From NCBI GenBank assembly GCA_031472005.1, contig PZJY01000006.1:2356001-2420000 (forward strand): 64,000 nt of DNA, read 5' to 3'. Source of the DNA: Tetracladium setigerum (lineage: Eukaryota > Ascomycota > Leotiomycetes > Helotiales). Made by a program: the position numbers and the translations under genes. The notes beneath the pieces are model-generated. The model did no database searches, was not told the DNA's origin, and saw nothing but the letters and a program-made list of their open reading frames with translations. The first letter of the stretch is position 1. Each line of letters begins with the position of its first letter. Below are positions 1 to 10,578 of the stretch, piece after piece.

Positions 1-185
1 GTGCGGAGGACTTTCAGGACTTCATGGCGAAGAACAAGGTTAGGACGGAGAGTAGGGAGGAGTTTGGTCAGTGGATGTGTGAGGCGCATAATGAGGTTAA
101 TAGGAAGTTGGGAAAGAAGGAGTTCGATTGTGGGAAGTGGGAAGAGAGGTGGAGGACAGGTTGGAAGAATGGGAGTTGTGATTGA
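1..185 (+). CDS. ERV1: FAD-linked sulfhydryl oxidase ERV1/ALR, 3' end only
   Basis: The 5' part lies outside the window. Reading from base 3, about 60 codons encode the end of an Erv1/ALR domain: the second Cys of the CxxC pair (its codon is cut by the window edge) followed by AEDFQDFMAKNKVRTESREE, then GQWMCEAHNEVNRKLGKKEF, and a last segment with DCGKWEERW and a terminal Cys-Asp before TGA at 183-185. The CEAHNEVN block is the FAD-binding signature of this family. Known for the family: Erv1 re-oxidises Mia40 in the mitochondrial intermembrane space; Erv2 does a similar job in the ER. I favour Erv1 because no retention signal or hydrophobic tail follows, but the N terminus that would decide this is missing. 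Confidence 0.88.
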   Translation, partial: AEDFQDFMAKNKVRTESREEFGQWMCEAHNEVNRKLGKKEFDCGKWEERWRTGWKNGSCD

Positions 186-653
186 TTGAAGAAGCAATGT
201 ATGATACTTGGGTGTAAGATTAGACTTGATAGTGGCATCATTGCATAGAATGGCATAGCAGGGCATAGGATAAAGGCGCTTTCTAGATATGGCGAGATCT
301 CGACTCAAGAATAGATTAACTTCTTCTCCAGTCCGGTTTGTCGTCAAAGTTGGCAAAGCTGGTGATTCCTTCCTAAGGTATCGTCCGTCCCTTCCGACTG
401 TCTCTTGCTTGCTGTATTCTGTGTCCAGTTGGCTTTGCTCTCCTTGGTTGGTGAAACTGTTGAAGCTGCGAGATATACCCAACTTTTCATTATCAGCCCC
501 TCTCAGGACCACGGAATTCCTGCTCAATACATATTATCAGTTCACGGATAATCTCGAATCGACAGAGCTCTTCTCTCACATTACAATATCGCATTCTTTT
601 GCAAATTTCCCTCATCTTCTTCCCTCAAGGCTTCGACCTACTATTCATCATAG
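186..653. other. Intergenic, 468 bp
   Basis: This stretch holds the 3' region of ERV1 and the probable promoter and 5' leader of the gene starting at 654. A long open frame entered from 289 runs through it, but its codon use is poor and it overlaps the better frame starting at 654. I see no other element. Confidence 0.5.
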
Positions 654-1331
654 ATGCAGCACTCCAGCAAAGCAAACATGGTGGTGCAACCTGATGGTGA
701 CCCATGGAGAACGCGCTCCCCGTCAAGCAACGCCGACACCGTTCAAAATCCGAATCAAGCAGTACACTTTCGCGTTTGGCAGCTACGAGAATCCAAAAAT
801 GGTTACAGCAGGTTCTACAAGAAGCCCCCAACACATTACAACCGGCATTACCAACAAGAACAGACTGCCCGAGCCCAACAATTTCACGCTCGAATGGAAC
901 AAGAGTCCGCAGATAGATCCTACGCATTTCATAATATGTTACCGCCCAGGACACCACCAAGTTGGAGATATCAGCAAGAAGGGTACGCAGAAGTCGAACA
1001 AGCTCACAGGTCGCCTCTACACAACTCCAGCTATGGGCAAAACACAATCTACAGGGTCTCTAAAGGCGCCTTCCATCCGGTGCGCAATCGACCACGTCAA
1101 CAGGTACAGAACGTTGAAGTACATGGCTTATGGTTCCAAAGGGGGCCAGCACACTGGGTTCGTCGAAGGGACTTGCCACCTCTTTATGATTGGTATGGAC
1201 GAATGAAATGGGAAGAGGAGAGACGTGCACAAAAGCGACATGTGCTACATCCTGGGCCCGAAAACTACCCCGTGTGGCCCCATTTTCTTGGAAATAGGAA
1301 GACTCCTGGGTGCAAGACTCTTGGATGCTGA
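654..1331 (+). CDS. Hypothetical protein, 225 aa, single exon
   Basis: I do not recognise this protein. The frame starting at ATG 654 has natural codon use and composition: an N-terminal half rich in Gln, Tyr, Asn and Arg (QQEQTARAQQFHARMEQES) and a C-terminal half rich in Trp, Arg and His (WYGRMKWEEERRAQKRH), ending KTLGC before TGA. No signal peptide or membrane segment is visible. A competing frame of 305 residues (289-1206) covers the same bases but lacks such a pattern. It is likely a lineage-restricted soluble protein. An unrecognised intron near either end is possible. Confidence 0.45.
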   Translation: MQHSSKANMVVQPDGDPWRTRSPSSNADTVQNPNQAVHFRVWQLRESKNGYSRFYKKPPTHYNRHYQQEQTARAQQFHARMEQESADRSYAFHNMLPPRTPPSWRYQQEGYAEVEQAHRSPLHNSSYGQNTIYRVSKGAFHPVRNRPRQQVQNVEVHGLWFQRGPAHWVRRRDLPPLYDWYGRMKWEEERRAQKRHVLHPGPENYPVWPHFLGNRKTPGCKTLGC

Positions 1332-2298
1332 ATATGATGAACGAATGCCGGGCACTAGAGTATGCAAAATATTCGTCTCACTTCTTATGCAGAAATGGTG
1401 TTAGAATCAGCAGTCTTTTATTCTGGCCACGGGCTTGTATATCTTTATGCCAACACACTCTCAAACCAGCCCAAACAAATCATGACAGAAGTACACAAGC
1501 CAACTAGCATAGAATTGGAGAAGGTCCATCCAATCTCTCGATATCCCTCTCGACTACGTACGCCACATCTTACCTGCTTACTTCTTCAACAACGCCCCGA
1601 CCCAACCCAGGATACGAAGCAACAATTCTAAATCGATAACTCATATCAGAACCTGCTCTTCCGCCCCAAAACATAATCACCTACAAATCAAGCACATTAT
1701 CCTCCACACAGCGATTCAAAACGAGTTAAGCGAATACATATCAACAACTGTACCCCTAACAACCTACTTAAACAAAAACCTGGGAACTTTCGTAATTATG
1801 GATTGTAATAATACATGGACCGGAAATCAGCCTGTGCCACGTGACAGCATTTAAAGTTGAATTCACAAAGACTTCTGAGTATTCATCGCACACCAGCATG
1901 ATAATTCACTGCGCACTTTGGCATTTCTGGGAGGAAGACTTCTCAGTGTTTCTGCTTAGTGTTTCCTCGGGATTGCGTCTGATTTCGATTTGTTCAGTCA
2001 GACTTGAGGAAACTTGAGCTAAAGGAGGGCATTTAAACAAGAAATTGAATAGCGTCAACACATGTTTCTCCATTTTTCGTACCGTGACCGATCTACACGA
2101 ATTTCCCCGACCAATTTCTCATCTTTATCTAGTGTTCAGCTCCATATACCAAAGCTGAGTTGCCTGTGAATCCCCTTTTCATTTCTCCAAGTTTACAATT
2201 TGAACATTCTGCGAGCTGACAATACCAGCGCTTAAAACATGCAACATTGAACAAAGCCTTTCACCAGCATCGAGACCCTGAGCTTTGCTACATATCAA
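1332..2298. other. Intergenic, about 970 bp
   Basis: AT-rich spacer between two small plus-strand genes. The open frames here are short and lack coding character. I see no repeat, RNA gene or TE remnant. Confidence 0.5.
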
Positions 2299-2959
2299 AT
2301 GGATCTCGCAGCTTTCTATCCTATCACTCGATTGAACGCCAGTGGTAATTACAACCAAAAATCCCACTTTCAAACCAAGAATGAAGAGTTCACCAAGTCC
2401 AAGACCCATATCGATCTATCAGAAGCCACTGATATCGATGATGTGAGAGGTATAAGTTATATATCTAATTCATCCTTACTCTCTTGTTAACCTATAACCA
2501 GCTCCAGTCCCAATCCACCAACCCGTTTCTCAATTTCTCGAGCCTCAAAGATCTGCTGCACAAACTACCTCCCAGGTTCGATCACTTTCACAGATCGATA
2601 CTCAGGCCACCAAGCGCCCAACAAGCTCTCCACGAATAGTCGCAACTCCAGTTGAGTACACAAGCTCGGGATGGACGTGTGTTAACAGCCCTCAATCTCG
2701 ACCTGCTGTACCATCTACTCGAGTTTCTCGAGTGGAGTATCAAAGCTCTGGATGGACTTGTATGAATCCTCCTTCTGTCGCAACTGTTACTCAACTTGAG
2801 GTCACGCAATCAAAAATCACTCAACCCGAGATCAGTCGATCAGAGATCGTTCCCCGAACTACAACAAGAAGGGAGGGCAAGCATTTGACATTTTGTCCCT
2901 TGGAGTTTGAGCCCATCGGTCCTTCGAAGGAGAGAGTTTTCGTGGTGATCTATACTTGA
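2299..2959 (+). CDS. Hypothetical protein with two SSGWTC repeats, 202 aa, two exons
   Basis: Model: join(2299..2449, 2502..2959). The 52-nt intron starts GTATAAGT, has a GTTAACC branch-like site and ends ACCAG; splicing keeps one open frame to TGA at 2957. The product is unknown. It carries two copies of a short motif, VEYTSSGWTCVNSPQ and VEYQSSGWTCMNPPS, about 20 residues apart. A Thr/Ile/Glu-rich stretch follows (VTQSKITQPEISRSE) and then a C-terminal block ending FVVIYT. No signal peptide is seen. The repeated motif and the clean intron support a real gene; the function is open. Confidence 0.6.
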
Positions 2960-4014
2960 TGTTTTGTTTAGTTTGAAAGGAGAGCCACATGAGGAGATGT
3001 TAGTAGCTTTCCTACAATCTGGCAGAGAGGCTGTTGATCATGCCAAGGTTGAACGTTGAGAGCTTTAAGCGGAGAGGACGAGAAACAAAAGTGGAATTCC
3101 AATACAAATCTAGTTTTCTCTGAGAACTGAAATTCTGTGCTATTTGACACAGGATTTGAAGATAGAAGCTCTTGCATAACCATTTGACGTTTAAATGGAT
3201 ACTCAACACCTTGATATGGAGAGGAAGTTTTTCCAAAGATTGCCTAACACTTGCTGGACACCTTCGACGTTTTTCACACAAGAACGTTGTTGACAATATA
3301 TCTTAGTAATTATTACTTTTTATATTGCTCTACAAAGAGATGGGATGTTCTTATGTGTTGATATTTTATGGCGTCAGCGCATCACTTGAGCTGGTAATAA
3401 AAGAGTTTCATGGGCTTGTGCGACCGCACACGGGCTCATAACATACATTCCCAAATGACTTGCCCCAATTATTAGTAAGTAACACGAAATATAATTAACT
3501 CTATTATACTTGGCCATGGTAGGTACTTGAAATTTAAATTTGTGCTTAGTAAGTAATGATGCCTTCGGTTGTCTGCAAGAGCTTGGCGATGTACAATACA
3601 CATTTTGATGGTTCAATGTTATTATCTCCTCCGAACACTGGGTGTACAGTAAAGATTTCGACCATCATTATAATCTAATAATGTAAATAATTGCTATTTC
3701 GATGTTGAGTATAGCTTTTCCTATCGATTTGAAAAGTTAATAATGGCTCTACTTTATCGTATCCATGTGTAATCTTCTCACAACGCCATGATGGTGGCAC
3801 CAACGTTATACATTTCCGCTCATTGATCGTAAGGGGATATGAATCAGATTATCTTAAGAGGCCTTCTTTGAGGATTCATGCTCTTGTAAAAGTTTGTATT
3901 TAATAACCTATAAAGCACATCACTCTCTCTCTCTCTCTCTTCCTACCCTCCGCCAAATCAAAGTCTCAAACAAAAACGACATACGACACTTCAACTACAC
4001 TCAAGATTACCAAA
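2960..4014. other. Intergenic, about 1.05 kb
   Basis: AT-rich spacer. Its 3' end holds a TATAAA box at 3909 and a CT dinucleotide run at about 3921-3942, both fitting a promoter for the small gene at 4015. I saw nothing else. Confidence 0.5.
3909..3914 (+). promoter_or_regulatory. TATA box of the 4015 gene
   Basis: TATAAA sits 106 bp before ATG 4015, followed by a (CT)n tract and an A-rich leader (CAAAAACGACAT...), the usual arrangement for well-expressed fungal genes. The related gene at 5416 also has a TATAAA upstream. Confidence 0.5.
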
Positions 4015-4432
4015 ATGAACCCAAATTTAGTCGAAATTGGTTTTCAGTTCGATAGCAACTGCGTTCTTCCAAGACCTTGGGAAGACATCAATCGACAACA
4101 CCCCTTCCTGGAACGAATATCCACGCCATGCAACGTATCAAAACCCCTATATCGCTCCGATTAGAGAGATACCGAGATTTTCTCAATCAACTGCACGTCT
4201 ATATGTGCCTGTCACCACCCATTACAGACAGTCAACAACAGATTATGTGACTCGATATTTTATTGGGACGCGAGTGGGAAAACGTGTATGGGCACATGAG
4301 CCTCATATGCCATCAGGCTACGGACCTAGGAATCCATTTGATCGATTCCATCCTTGTTCTGGAACAGTGCAAGGAACAAAATTTGCTCCTATGTACGACA
4401 CAGGAGTGTGGCCACGCTCGAGGCCGGGCTGA
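4015..4432 (+). CDS. Small orphan protein, frame-shifted paralogue of the 5416 gene
   Basis: From ATG 4015 the frame reads MNPNLVEIGFQFDSN and matches the start of the neighbour (MNLSQIVHGFDRN). The conserved second half lies one frame away: PRHATYQN at about 4122, then HEPHMPSGYGPRNPF and APMYDTGVW, ending at TGA 4432. The second-half frame has no ATG of its own before the conserved part. From ATG to PRHATYQN is 7 bases longer than in the paralogue, so a net one-base shift separates the halves. Options: an assembly indel, a true frameshift, or an intron of about 55 nt (4030-4084, weak GTCGAA donor), which would restore frame but removes sequence alignable with the paralogue. Function unknown; no signal peptide. 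Confidence 0.55.
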
Positions 4433-5415
4433 TGAATTCAATCACAACATTAGCTAGCCCGCTGGATGAAGCAGGCTATAGAAGAGAATTTTAGACAAAG
4501 AATACCCCAGAAACTTGATTTTATAATTATATGAGACTTAAGTCAGCTTTTATAGAGTGAAAACAAGAGAATAGGTTTTGAAGTGATGCCATAAAGTTTT
4601 GGGCTGAACAGAATCGGCAGTGAAGGGTAAGTTCCGCGCATATTGCACAAGCCACCGCAGCCCTAATAATCGAATGGGATGATGAGATTCTTCAAAATTT
4701 GTTTCTATCATAGAAACGCCCATTCTCAAACGTGTTCTGAAGCAAACTGTCGACTGAGGGGATTGCATGAAGAGTGTTCTACAAAATCCACTCGAAACAT
4801 CATCTTTGAATTCTAAATTACTAAAACACATCACCAACAGTTTTACCATTGGCTTTTATGTCGAAGAAATATCGGTTCATCCAATAGCGGAGGAAGTTTG
4901 ACAATCAAATTTGCTACAAAAACCTCCCACTGCTGTGTTGAAGCGCAATCATGTCCAGGTAGTTCACAAGCTAGGGCAGCGTATCTATCAATAGAATAAT
5001 AAGGATGGATCCGATTTTTGTTCTTTGCATGCCTAAACCCATATTTCCCATCCACAGTAAGATAAAACTGCATTCATAGACCGAAGTCTAGCATGAGTTT
5101 ACCTCTCCGATAGTGATTAGTAAATACCAAATGGACGGTGCCACTAATCATGGGAATCAGTTAAGTCGCTCCTATTAATGGTAATTTACAGTGATCATTC
5201 GTTCTATAAGGGCAAAGACTCGACTATAAATAAATTTTCCTTAATAGAATCCTTGTAGTTCTTCCAAAGCATCAAGACTCCAGTACACAAATACCACCGA
5301 GAACATTATATACACCTCATACAACAACTCGGGAAATATAATCTCACTCCCTGCCTTCTACTTGAGCATAATCAACCCAAAAATACAACAAGAACAAAAC
5401 AACAAGAACAACAAC
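4433..5415. other. Intergenic between the tandem paralogues
   Basis: AT-rich spacer of about 980 bp between the two related small genes. It holds a TATAAA at 5225 and an A/C-rich leader before ATG 5416. The minus-strand open frames at 4550-5073 have no coding character. Confidence 0.5.
5225..5230 (+). promoter_or_regulatory. TATA box of the 5416 gene
   Basis: TATAAA lies 191 bp before ATG 5416, within CGACTATAAATAAATT. The placement parallels that of the paralogue upstream. Confidence 0.45.
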
Positions 5416-5859
5416 ATGAATCTCAGTCAAATTGTCCATGGCTTCGATCGCAATCGAACGGTTCCAAATCGCTGCGCTTGCCAGAACGCCGGACACCCAT
5501 CTTGTGCCAGACATCCACGCCACGCAACATATCAGAACATGCAACTTCCTGGGCTTGCAAGATTACCACAGTTGGTAAATATTCATTTACGTCCTTACAA
5601 CCGTTTGATTGGCACAAAAGCACATCGTTTCGACATGAGCCAATATTCAGTTGGTCGGCGAACCTCGCACGGAAGATATGGCACCATGTATGTATACGAG
5701 CCTCATTTGCCATCGGGCTATGGACCTAGGAACCCATATGAACCTTATCATTCGAGAGTGCACAGATCTCGACTTGCACCTATGCGCAATGTAGGGTGCT
5801 GGCAGCACCATTATCCGACAAGACAGGAGATTCTATATCGTCAGTCACGACTGCGCTAG
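5416..5859 (+). CDS. Small orphan protein, intact member of a tandem pair, 147 aa
   Basis: Single open frame from ATG 5416 (context ACAACATGA) to TAG 5857. Upstream in-frame codons exist from 5362, but the alignment with the paralogue starts at this ATG. The protein is basic and rich in Arg, His, Tyr and Pro, with a Cys-containing N-terminal block (CACQNAGHPSCARHPRHA). It shares PRHATYQN, YEPHLPSGYGPRNPY and RLAPMRNVGCW with the 4015 gene. There is no signal peptide or membrane segment. I do not know the family; the conserved PSGYGPRNP block is the best search handle. Confidence 0.6.
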   Translation: MNLSQIVHGFDRNRTVPNRCACQNAGHPSCARHPRHATYQNMQLPGLARLPQLVNIHLRPYNRLIGTKAHRFDMSQYSVGRRTSHGRYGTMYVYEPHLPSGYGPRNPYEPYHSRVHRSRLAPMRNVGCWQHHYPTRQEILYRQSRLR

Positions 5860-6435
5860 GTGGGTCTCCAAGTTTAATTCGGATTAGGGAGCGATCTTGT
5901 AGGTGATGGAGAAAAGGAAGAGGAGAAAGAGTGTTTGTCGAGTGGACGGGGGACGCCAAGATATATGTGGTGGAGTTTGAGGAGTACGCTGGATCAGTTA
6001 ACCCGTTCTCGGTCGGTAGAAGAACATCATACCTAAAAAATGGGATCGTTGATAATACAAGTGAAAAATAATTATTCTAGTGTCACAGGAGAAGCATAAA
6101 CCTTGCACTCTGCCATTCTCGTATGATACAAAAATGATCGCGCGACGAGCCGTGTTTTCATTTCCCTCAACTGACTTGCAAGCATTTTCACGAGGAGATC
6201 TTCCACTGCAGTGTTCTGGAAGTGGAAGATTCCATCCAATCCTTCATTTTGGTCTATGAAGCCTTTTCGCCATAGTGCTGATTTATCACGGAACCTTTAG
6301 AGCTTCCAGGATTTATGTAGTCCTAAAGTAGCACAGTCGGACAGAAGAACTGCATACGAAACAAATTGCAATTTATAAAGGGTATCAAATATCGACCAAT
6401 CATCAAAAGAGCGAAACACAAGACACCATAACTTC
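5860..6435. other. Intergenic, about 575 bp
   Basis: 3' region of the 5416 gene and the convergent 3' end of SPC34. No feature recognised. Confidence 0.5.
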
Positions 6436-7256
6436 TCATCTCAATAAGCCCCCCAGATCCCTTTCCATGCCCTTCACTCGCTCCTCCAGCGTCCTCTTCT
6501 TCGCTTCCAACTCTCTAATTTCGTCCTCCTCCCTTCTCAAATCCTCGTCCGTAACCTCCACTTCCCAATCTCTCCCTCCTCCGTCCTCCTCCTCATCTTC
6601 CTCCTCATCTTCCATATCCTCCTCCCACCTCTCCCCCCTATTCATTCTCTCCAACTCCCGCACCTGCTTCTCGACCTTAACCTCGTAGTACCCCAAACTC
6701 TTCCCCACCACCCTCCATCTTTCTCTCAAACTCCTCACCCTCTCCGTCGTCCCTGGCACCTCAAAAACAGCATTTAACTTCTCCACCCCCCTTAACAAAA
6801 TCTCCACATCGACTTCACCACCGCCACTTCCCGTCTTTCTCACCTCATTATGCAACTCCGTACCCAATACAGCCGCAACAGCTGTGTTTCTTCTCGGCGC
6901 CCTTGAGCCCCCTGTGATATTTCCAGCTGTGACTTCACCGGCAGCAACATTGAAGACTGTTTGACGGCGAGACTTGGCGAGCGTTTTGGGGGAAGCATAC
7001 GGTGTCGACGAGGTAGTTGGGAGGGGCGGCGGGGGGACGGAGAAGAGGGCACGTTCGTGGGCTTCAGTGTCTCGAATGAGTGTTACTATGTCGGGGGTGG
7101 AGAGGAGGGCGTTGGTGAAGATTTTGGGAGGTGGGAAGCTTAGCGGGGGTTAGTTGTGCTATTTTGGAGAGGTGGAGGGGGAGGGGCGTACGGGAGTGCA
7201 GAAATTGCGTAGGATGAGAGCTGGATTTGTTCGAGGTGGCGATGGAGGAGAGACAT
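6436..7256 (-). CDS. SPC34: DASH complex subunit Spc34
   Basis: Model: complement(join(6436..7138, 7192..7256)), 255 aa. Exon 1 encodes MSLLHRHLEQIQLSSYAISALP; a 53-nt intron (GTACGC...GCTAAG) interrupts the Pro codon; exon 2 continues FPPPKIFTNALLSTPDIVTL and DTEAHERALFSV, the Spc34 N-terminal signature. Next come a Ser/Pro-rich linker, the block RAPRRNTAVAAVLG, GGGEVDVEILLRGVEKLNAV, and a long acidic coiled coil to the end. Known for the family: Spc34 is part of the DASH/Dam1 ring that couples kinetochores to microtubules in the nucleus. The length is normal for filamentous fungi. The start is fixed by the family's MSLL N terminus. The gene has a shared upstream region with the plus-strand gene at 9490. 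Confidence 0.9.
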
Positions 7257-9489
7257 CTTGATAATTGTTTGTTGGTGGTTTGTAAGATGTTAATGGCGGC
7301 AATGCGGGTAGCGAGTGTAGTGGCGTTGTGTTGTTTACTTTCGCGTCATGAGAACTCGCGATTCTTGGCAAAATGTTTCTGGCCAGGACTTCAAAATATA
7401 CAGGAAGCGAGAACACAACACTCGGTCATAACCCACTCTCTCGCCCATCACAGGGATTCCGACATATTCTGACACCTCTTCTGCTGATACATCGCCATCA
7501 CCGTACCTACCTGCACTTCGCGTGGAGCTCTTCTCTTTCCACCGCTCGTTGCCAAGCGTCCTATTAATTATCGCGATTGTTTTCCTCTGGCCCGATTTGA
7601 TTTTTGTTTTCGGATTCTTTTTTTCCCTCGCAACCTTGACAGCAGTTGACACGAGACAACGCATCTTGCGCCTGCGCCAGCTCTCCTAATCCTCTCCATT
7701 AATCTCCCCCAATCTCTGCCACCGTCTCAGGGTTGCTGACCTATTACGCACACCCCACTGACCAGCCAGAATCCCTATTTGCCCTGCTCTATTTGCGTTG
7801 CATTGCCCACGGTCAACAACGTTGGTCAAGTCACACACATTGCCACGGTCAGATTCCTCTCTCTCTCTCTCTTACTCTCACTCTCACTCAATACAACTGT
7901 CACTATTTGCCTCCTCCTCTCAGGGACGAAGCAGCCCGCAGCCGGGCCTACCAGGGGATTCCTGGATTTCAATTTCACGCAGTCTCCCAATTGCTGCCCA
8001 ACTACTCTGGAATCCTCAACAACAGGCTGAACACCGAGATCCCGGTCCCTTTGCTCTGCCCCGGAAGCAAAGGGACAATTGCCATTGCTATTATTGTGCA
8101 AGAGGCTCCTCACAAGCGCCCGTTGGATTGGAGGTGTTCCTAGTGGGTAGTGCGTTGCTGCTCTCTTCTATTCTTACTCGTTTGTTGGCCTGCTTGTCGA
8201 CGACTCTACCACATACAAACAGATTGTTAAGTCAATACTACTCCAACCTGTCGAGTGCAGACTCTTCCTCCTCCTCCTCCTCCTCCTCCTCAACATAAAC
8301 GCACAAAGGATCATCGGATCCAACAGGGAACTATCTAGCAGCTTCTGCTTCTCCAGTCCAGCACATACCGTCCTACTTCCCCCATTTCTCCCCAACTTGC
8401 CATTGGAGAAGCGCACGAACAAGTACCTCAAAGTATAAGTTCCCGGCTTCCTGCACCTTTTCTTCCTTTGCATTCTCCACATCTCCAACTCACCCACTCA
8501 CCCACGCATCCTTCTCTCTGCTCCTAGATTAAGGAGAAGGAAAAAAAAAAACTTCTCCCACAGACGGACCAACTGGCTGGCGGTCAAACAGAGACAAGAG
8601 ACTCGTAAAGGTCTAATTGCCTGATCACCCCTCCCCCAAGTCATCCTCCTCCCATCATCTTATCAATCACATCAGTCACGTCACGCACACAAATTACCCC
8701 CCAAACCTCCAACGCCTTGCGGTGCTCTCACACTCATATATTGCTGGCATCTTGCTGCAGTTGCCCTCCTCCTCTTCCTCTCCAGCCCATCATCCATCAT
8801 CCCGCTCGCACAGATACAAAGGTACTTCCTCTGTAGGGTTCAGTCCATCTACGCTTGGGTGAATCAGCGGTTATCTTCCACCAATCTTACGTCCAACTCC
8901 TTTTTTCGCTCCTCACACGCATCACGTCTTTGCAAGAGCTGAGCAAGCGTCGCTCATTACATTCCCTCGTCATTTGGGAAGGAAAAAGGAATATATCCAG
9001 TCCATTGGTCGCCCTGTCTTACTGCTGATCAAAGCACACACACCTGTGTCCTCGAGGCATCCTTGCAAAGTCCCGGCGAAACGTTGCAAAAATAAATATT
9101 CCCAGGATCGTGGAAGAGTGCAAACCAAGCACCACGCAACCTCGACCCGTTCTCATATCAAAGTCGATATCGGCCGCCCCTTTTCTTTCCGGGCTGCCAC
9201 AGAAACAGGCTGTTTTGTTCTGGTCGTTTTGTCGTTGGCTTGTGATTCACATTGAGTGAGCTCCTTGCGCGAGGTTGCTGCTGTACCCCTTGGTCCGCAC
9301 TTCTGCTCCGACTCCCCATTTCATCGTTCTTCAATATCATGAACTGCAATCCTCCTCGTCATCTTTCTCCGTGCCGGAGATATTTACCGCGGGCATTGAG
9401 GCCTTGACCTATTTCACCTTCTTTACGACGGCTCGAAAAACCATATCAGAATCGCCATTGCGAGCATACCAAAATCACAATCAGCAGCC
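7257..9489. other. 2.2-kb divergent upstream region, C/T-rich
   Basis: Shared 5' region of SPC34 (minus) and the 9490 gene (plus). It is strongly C/T-rich on the plus strand, with a (CT)n run near 7858-7880 and a (TCC)n run at about 8267-8290, and holds many short ATG-started open frames. None shows convincing coding character or a splice structure. A long, possibly spliced, leader with upstream ORFs for the 9490 gene is likely. Confidence 0.45.
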
Positions 9490-10578
9490 ATGCGGCCATC
9501 AACGCCCAATTTCAATTTCAACTTCTCTCAGCAGGCAGGACCTTCATCACCTCCGCAGACTCCCACCACACCCCAATTCCAATACAGACAATATAAAACT
9601 CGCCGTAATGGCATGTTCTTCACGTCACCGCCCGAAGAGATCGTCTCCGACCCGATCGATATACCTACCCACCAGCACCAGGCGACATCGAGTCCCTTCT
9701 ACGCACATCATTCAGAGCTCTCTCCACGCTCGTCCTCCCCGACATCTTCCACCCACTCATCCCTCCTCTCCAATAGCCCACCCCGACGTTCCCTCTCTTC
9801 CTCCCCTAACGAAACATCCTCCTCCCCACCCCTTCAAAAAACACACTCCCGCATAGTCTCCGAGATCAAAGCCAACTTCACTGTCGAGGAGTTTCGCGAC
9901 AGCGAATACGAAGACTACTCCGACAGCGATTCCATCATTCGACCAACCCAATACGAAGACGCTGAATCCGAACGCGGGAGTACACACGGAAGCACACGCG
10001 GAAGCACACGCGGGACGCCCACAAGCCAACGATCACAAGTGCAAATCCCACTCCCCAAACAGCAGCCCGTCTCACCGCCTCAACCAATCGATCCCCACAT
10101 CCTTTCAACATTCGATGCACTCCACTGCTCCGATGATGAGGAAGACGAGGGATATAAGGCACATCAAGAATGGGTAGAGAAGCAGCGAGCCGAAAAGCGT
10201 AGGAAGCGCAGGTCATCGTCTTCGTTCAAAAGATCACTGGCTCAGAGTATTGGCTCCGACACCGATGATGAGGACTTGATGCCCGGATTGCTAGATGCAA
10301 ACGATGCCGGCAGCTCTGCGCGCAGATTGCGGAGGAGGACTGAGCGGACGAGTCTGATATTCGATGATCCTCCCGCAAGGATCGAGGAGGAGAGTTACGA
10401 AGAGGTGGTTGAAATTATCGAGGAGGGAGTTCGCGAGGATTTAGCGAGGACACTGCCATACTGGATCCAAGAAGATATGGAGCTGGATACCAGTAGCGAG
10501 GAGGAGGAAGACGACGACGACGATGATGATAACGATGATGATGAAAATGATGACGAGGATGATGAGGAGGAAATTTGA
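9490..10578 (+). CDS. Hypothetical Ser/Pro-rich protein with acidic C-terminal tail, 362 aa
   Basis: Single exon from ATG 9490 (MRPSTPNFNFNFSQQAGPSS) to TGA 10576. Order: a Ser/Pro/Thr-rich N-terminal third with many SP/TP sites; a block starting IVSEIKANFTVEEFRDSEYE at about residues 121-140; a GSTHGSTRGSTRGT repeat; a charged helix with EKQRAEKRRKRR, a probable nuclear localisation signal; and a C terminus ending in about 35 almost pure Asp/Glu residues with a few Ser/Asn. No enzyme domain is visible. It is probably a nuclear, largely disordered protein; the acidic tail resembles those of histone-binding or chromatin factors, but that is inference. Confidence 0.7.
   Translation: MRPSTPNFNFNFSQQAGPSSPPQTPTTPQFQYRQYKTRRNGMFFTSPPEEIVSDPIDIPTHQHQATSSPFYAHHSELSPRSSSPTSSTHSSLLSNSPPRRSLSSSPNETSSSPPLQKTHSRIVSEIKANFTVEEFRDSEYEDYSDSDSIIRPTQYEDAESERGSTHGSTRGSTRGTPTSQRSQVQIPLPKQQPVSPPQPIDPHILSTFDALHCSDDEEDEGYKAHQEWVEKQRAEKRRKRRSSSSFKRSLAQSIGSDTDDEDLMPGLLDANDAGSSARRLRRRTERTSLIFDDPPARIEEESYEEVVEIIEEGVREDLARTLPYWIQEDMELDTSSEEEEDDDDDDDNDDDENDDEDDEEEI

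Noticed and set aside
289..1206. 305-codon open frame on the plus strand
   Set aside because: It overlaps the 654-1331 frame, and its codon use and composition are less protein-like. Length alone is not enough.
7733..8298. Overlapping Ser/Leu-rich frames upstream of the 9490 gene
   Set aside because: They arise from C/T-rich simple sequence, occur in several frames at once, and show no domain or splice logic.
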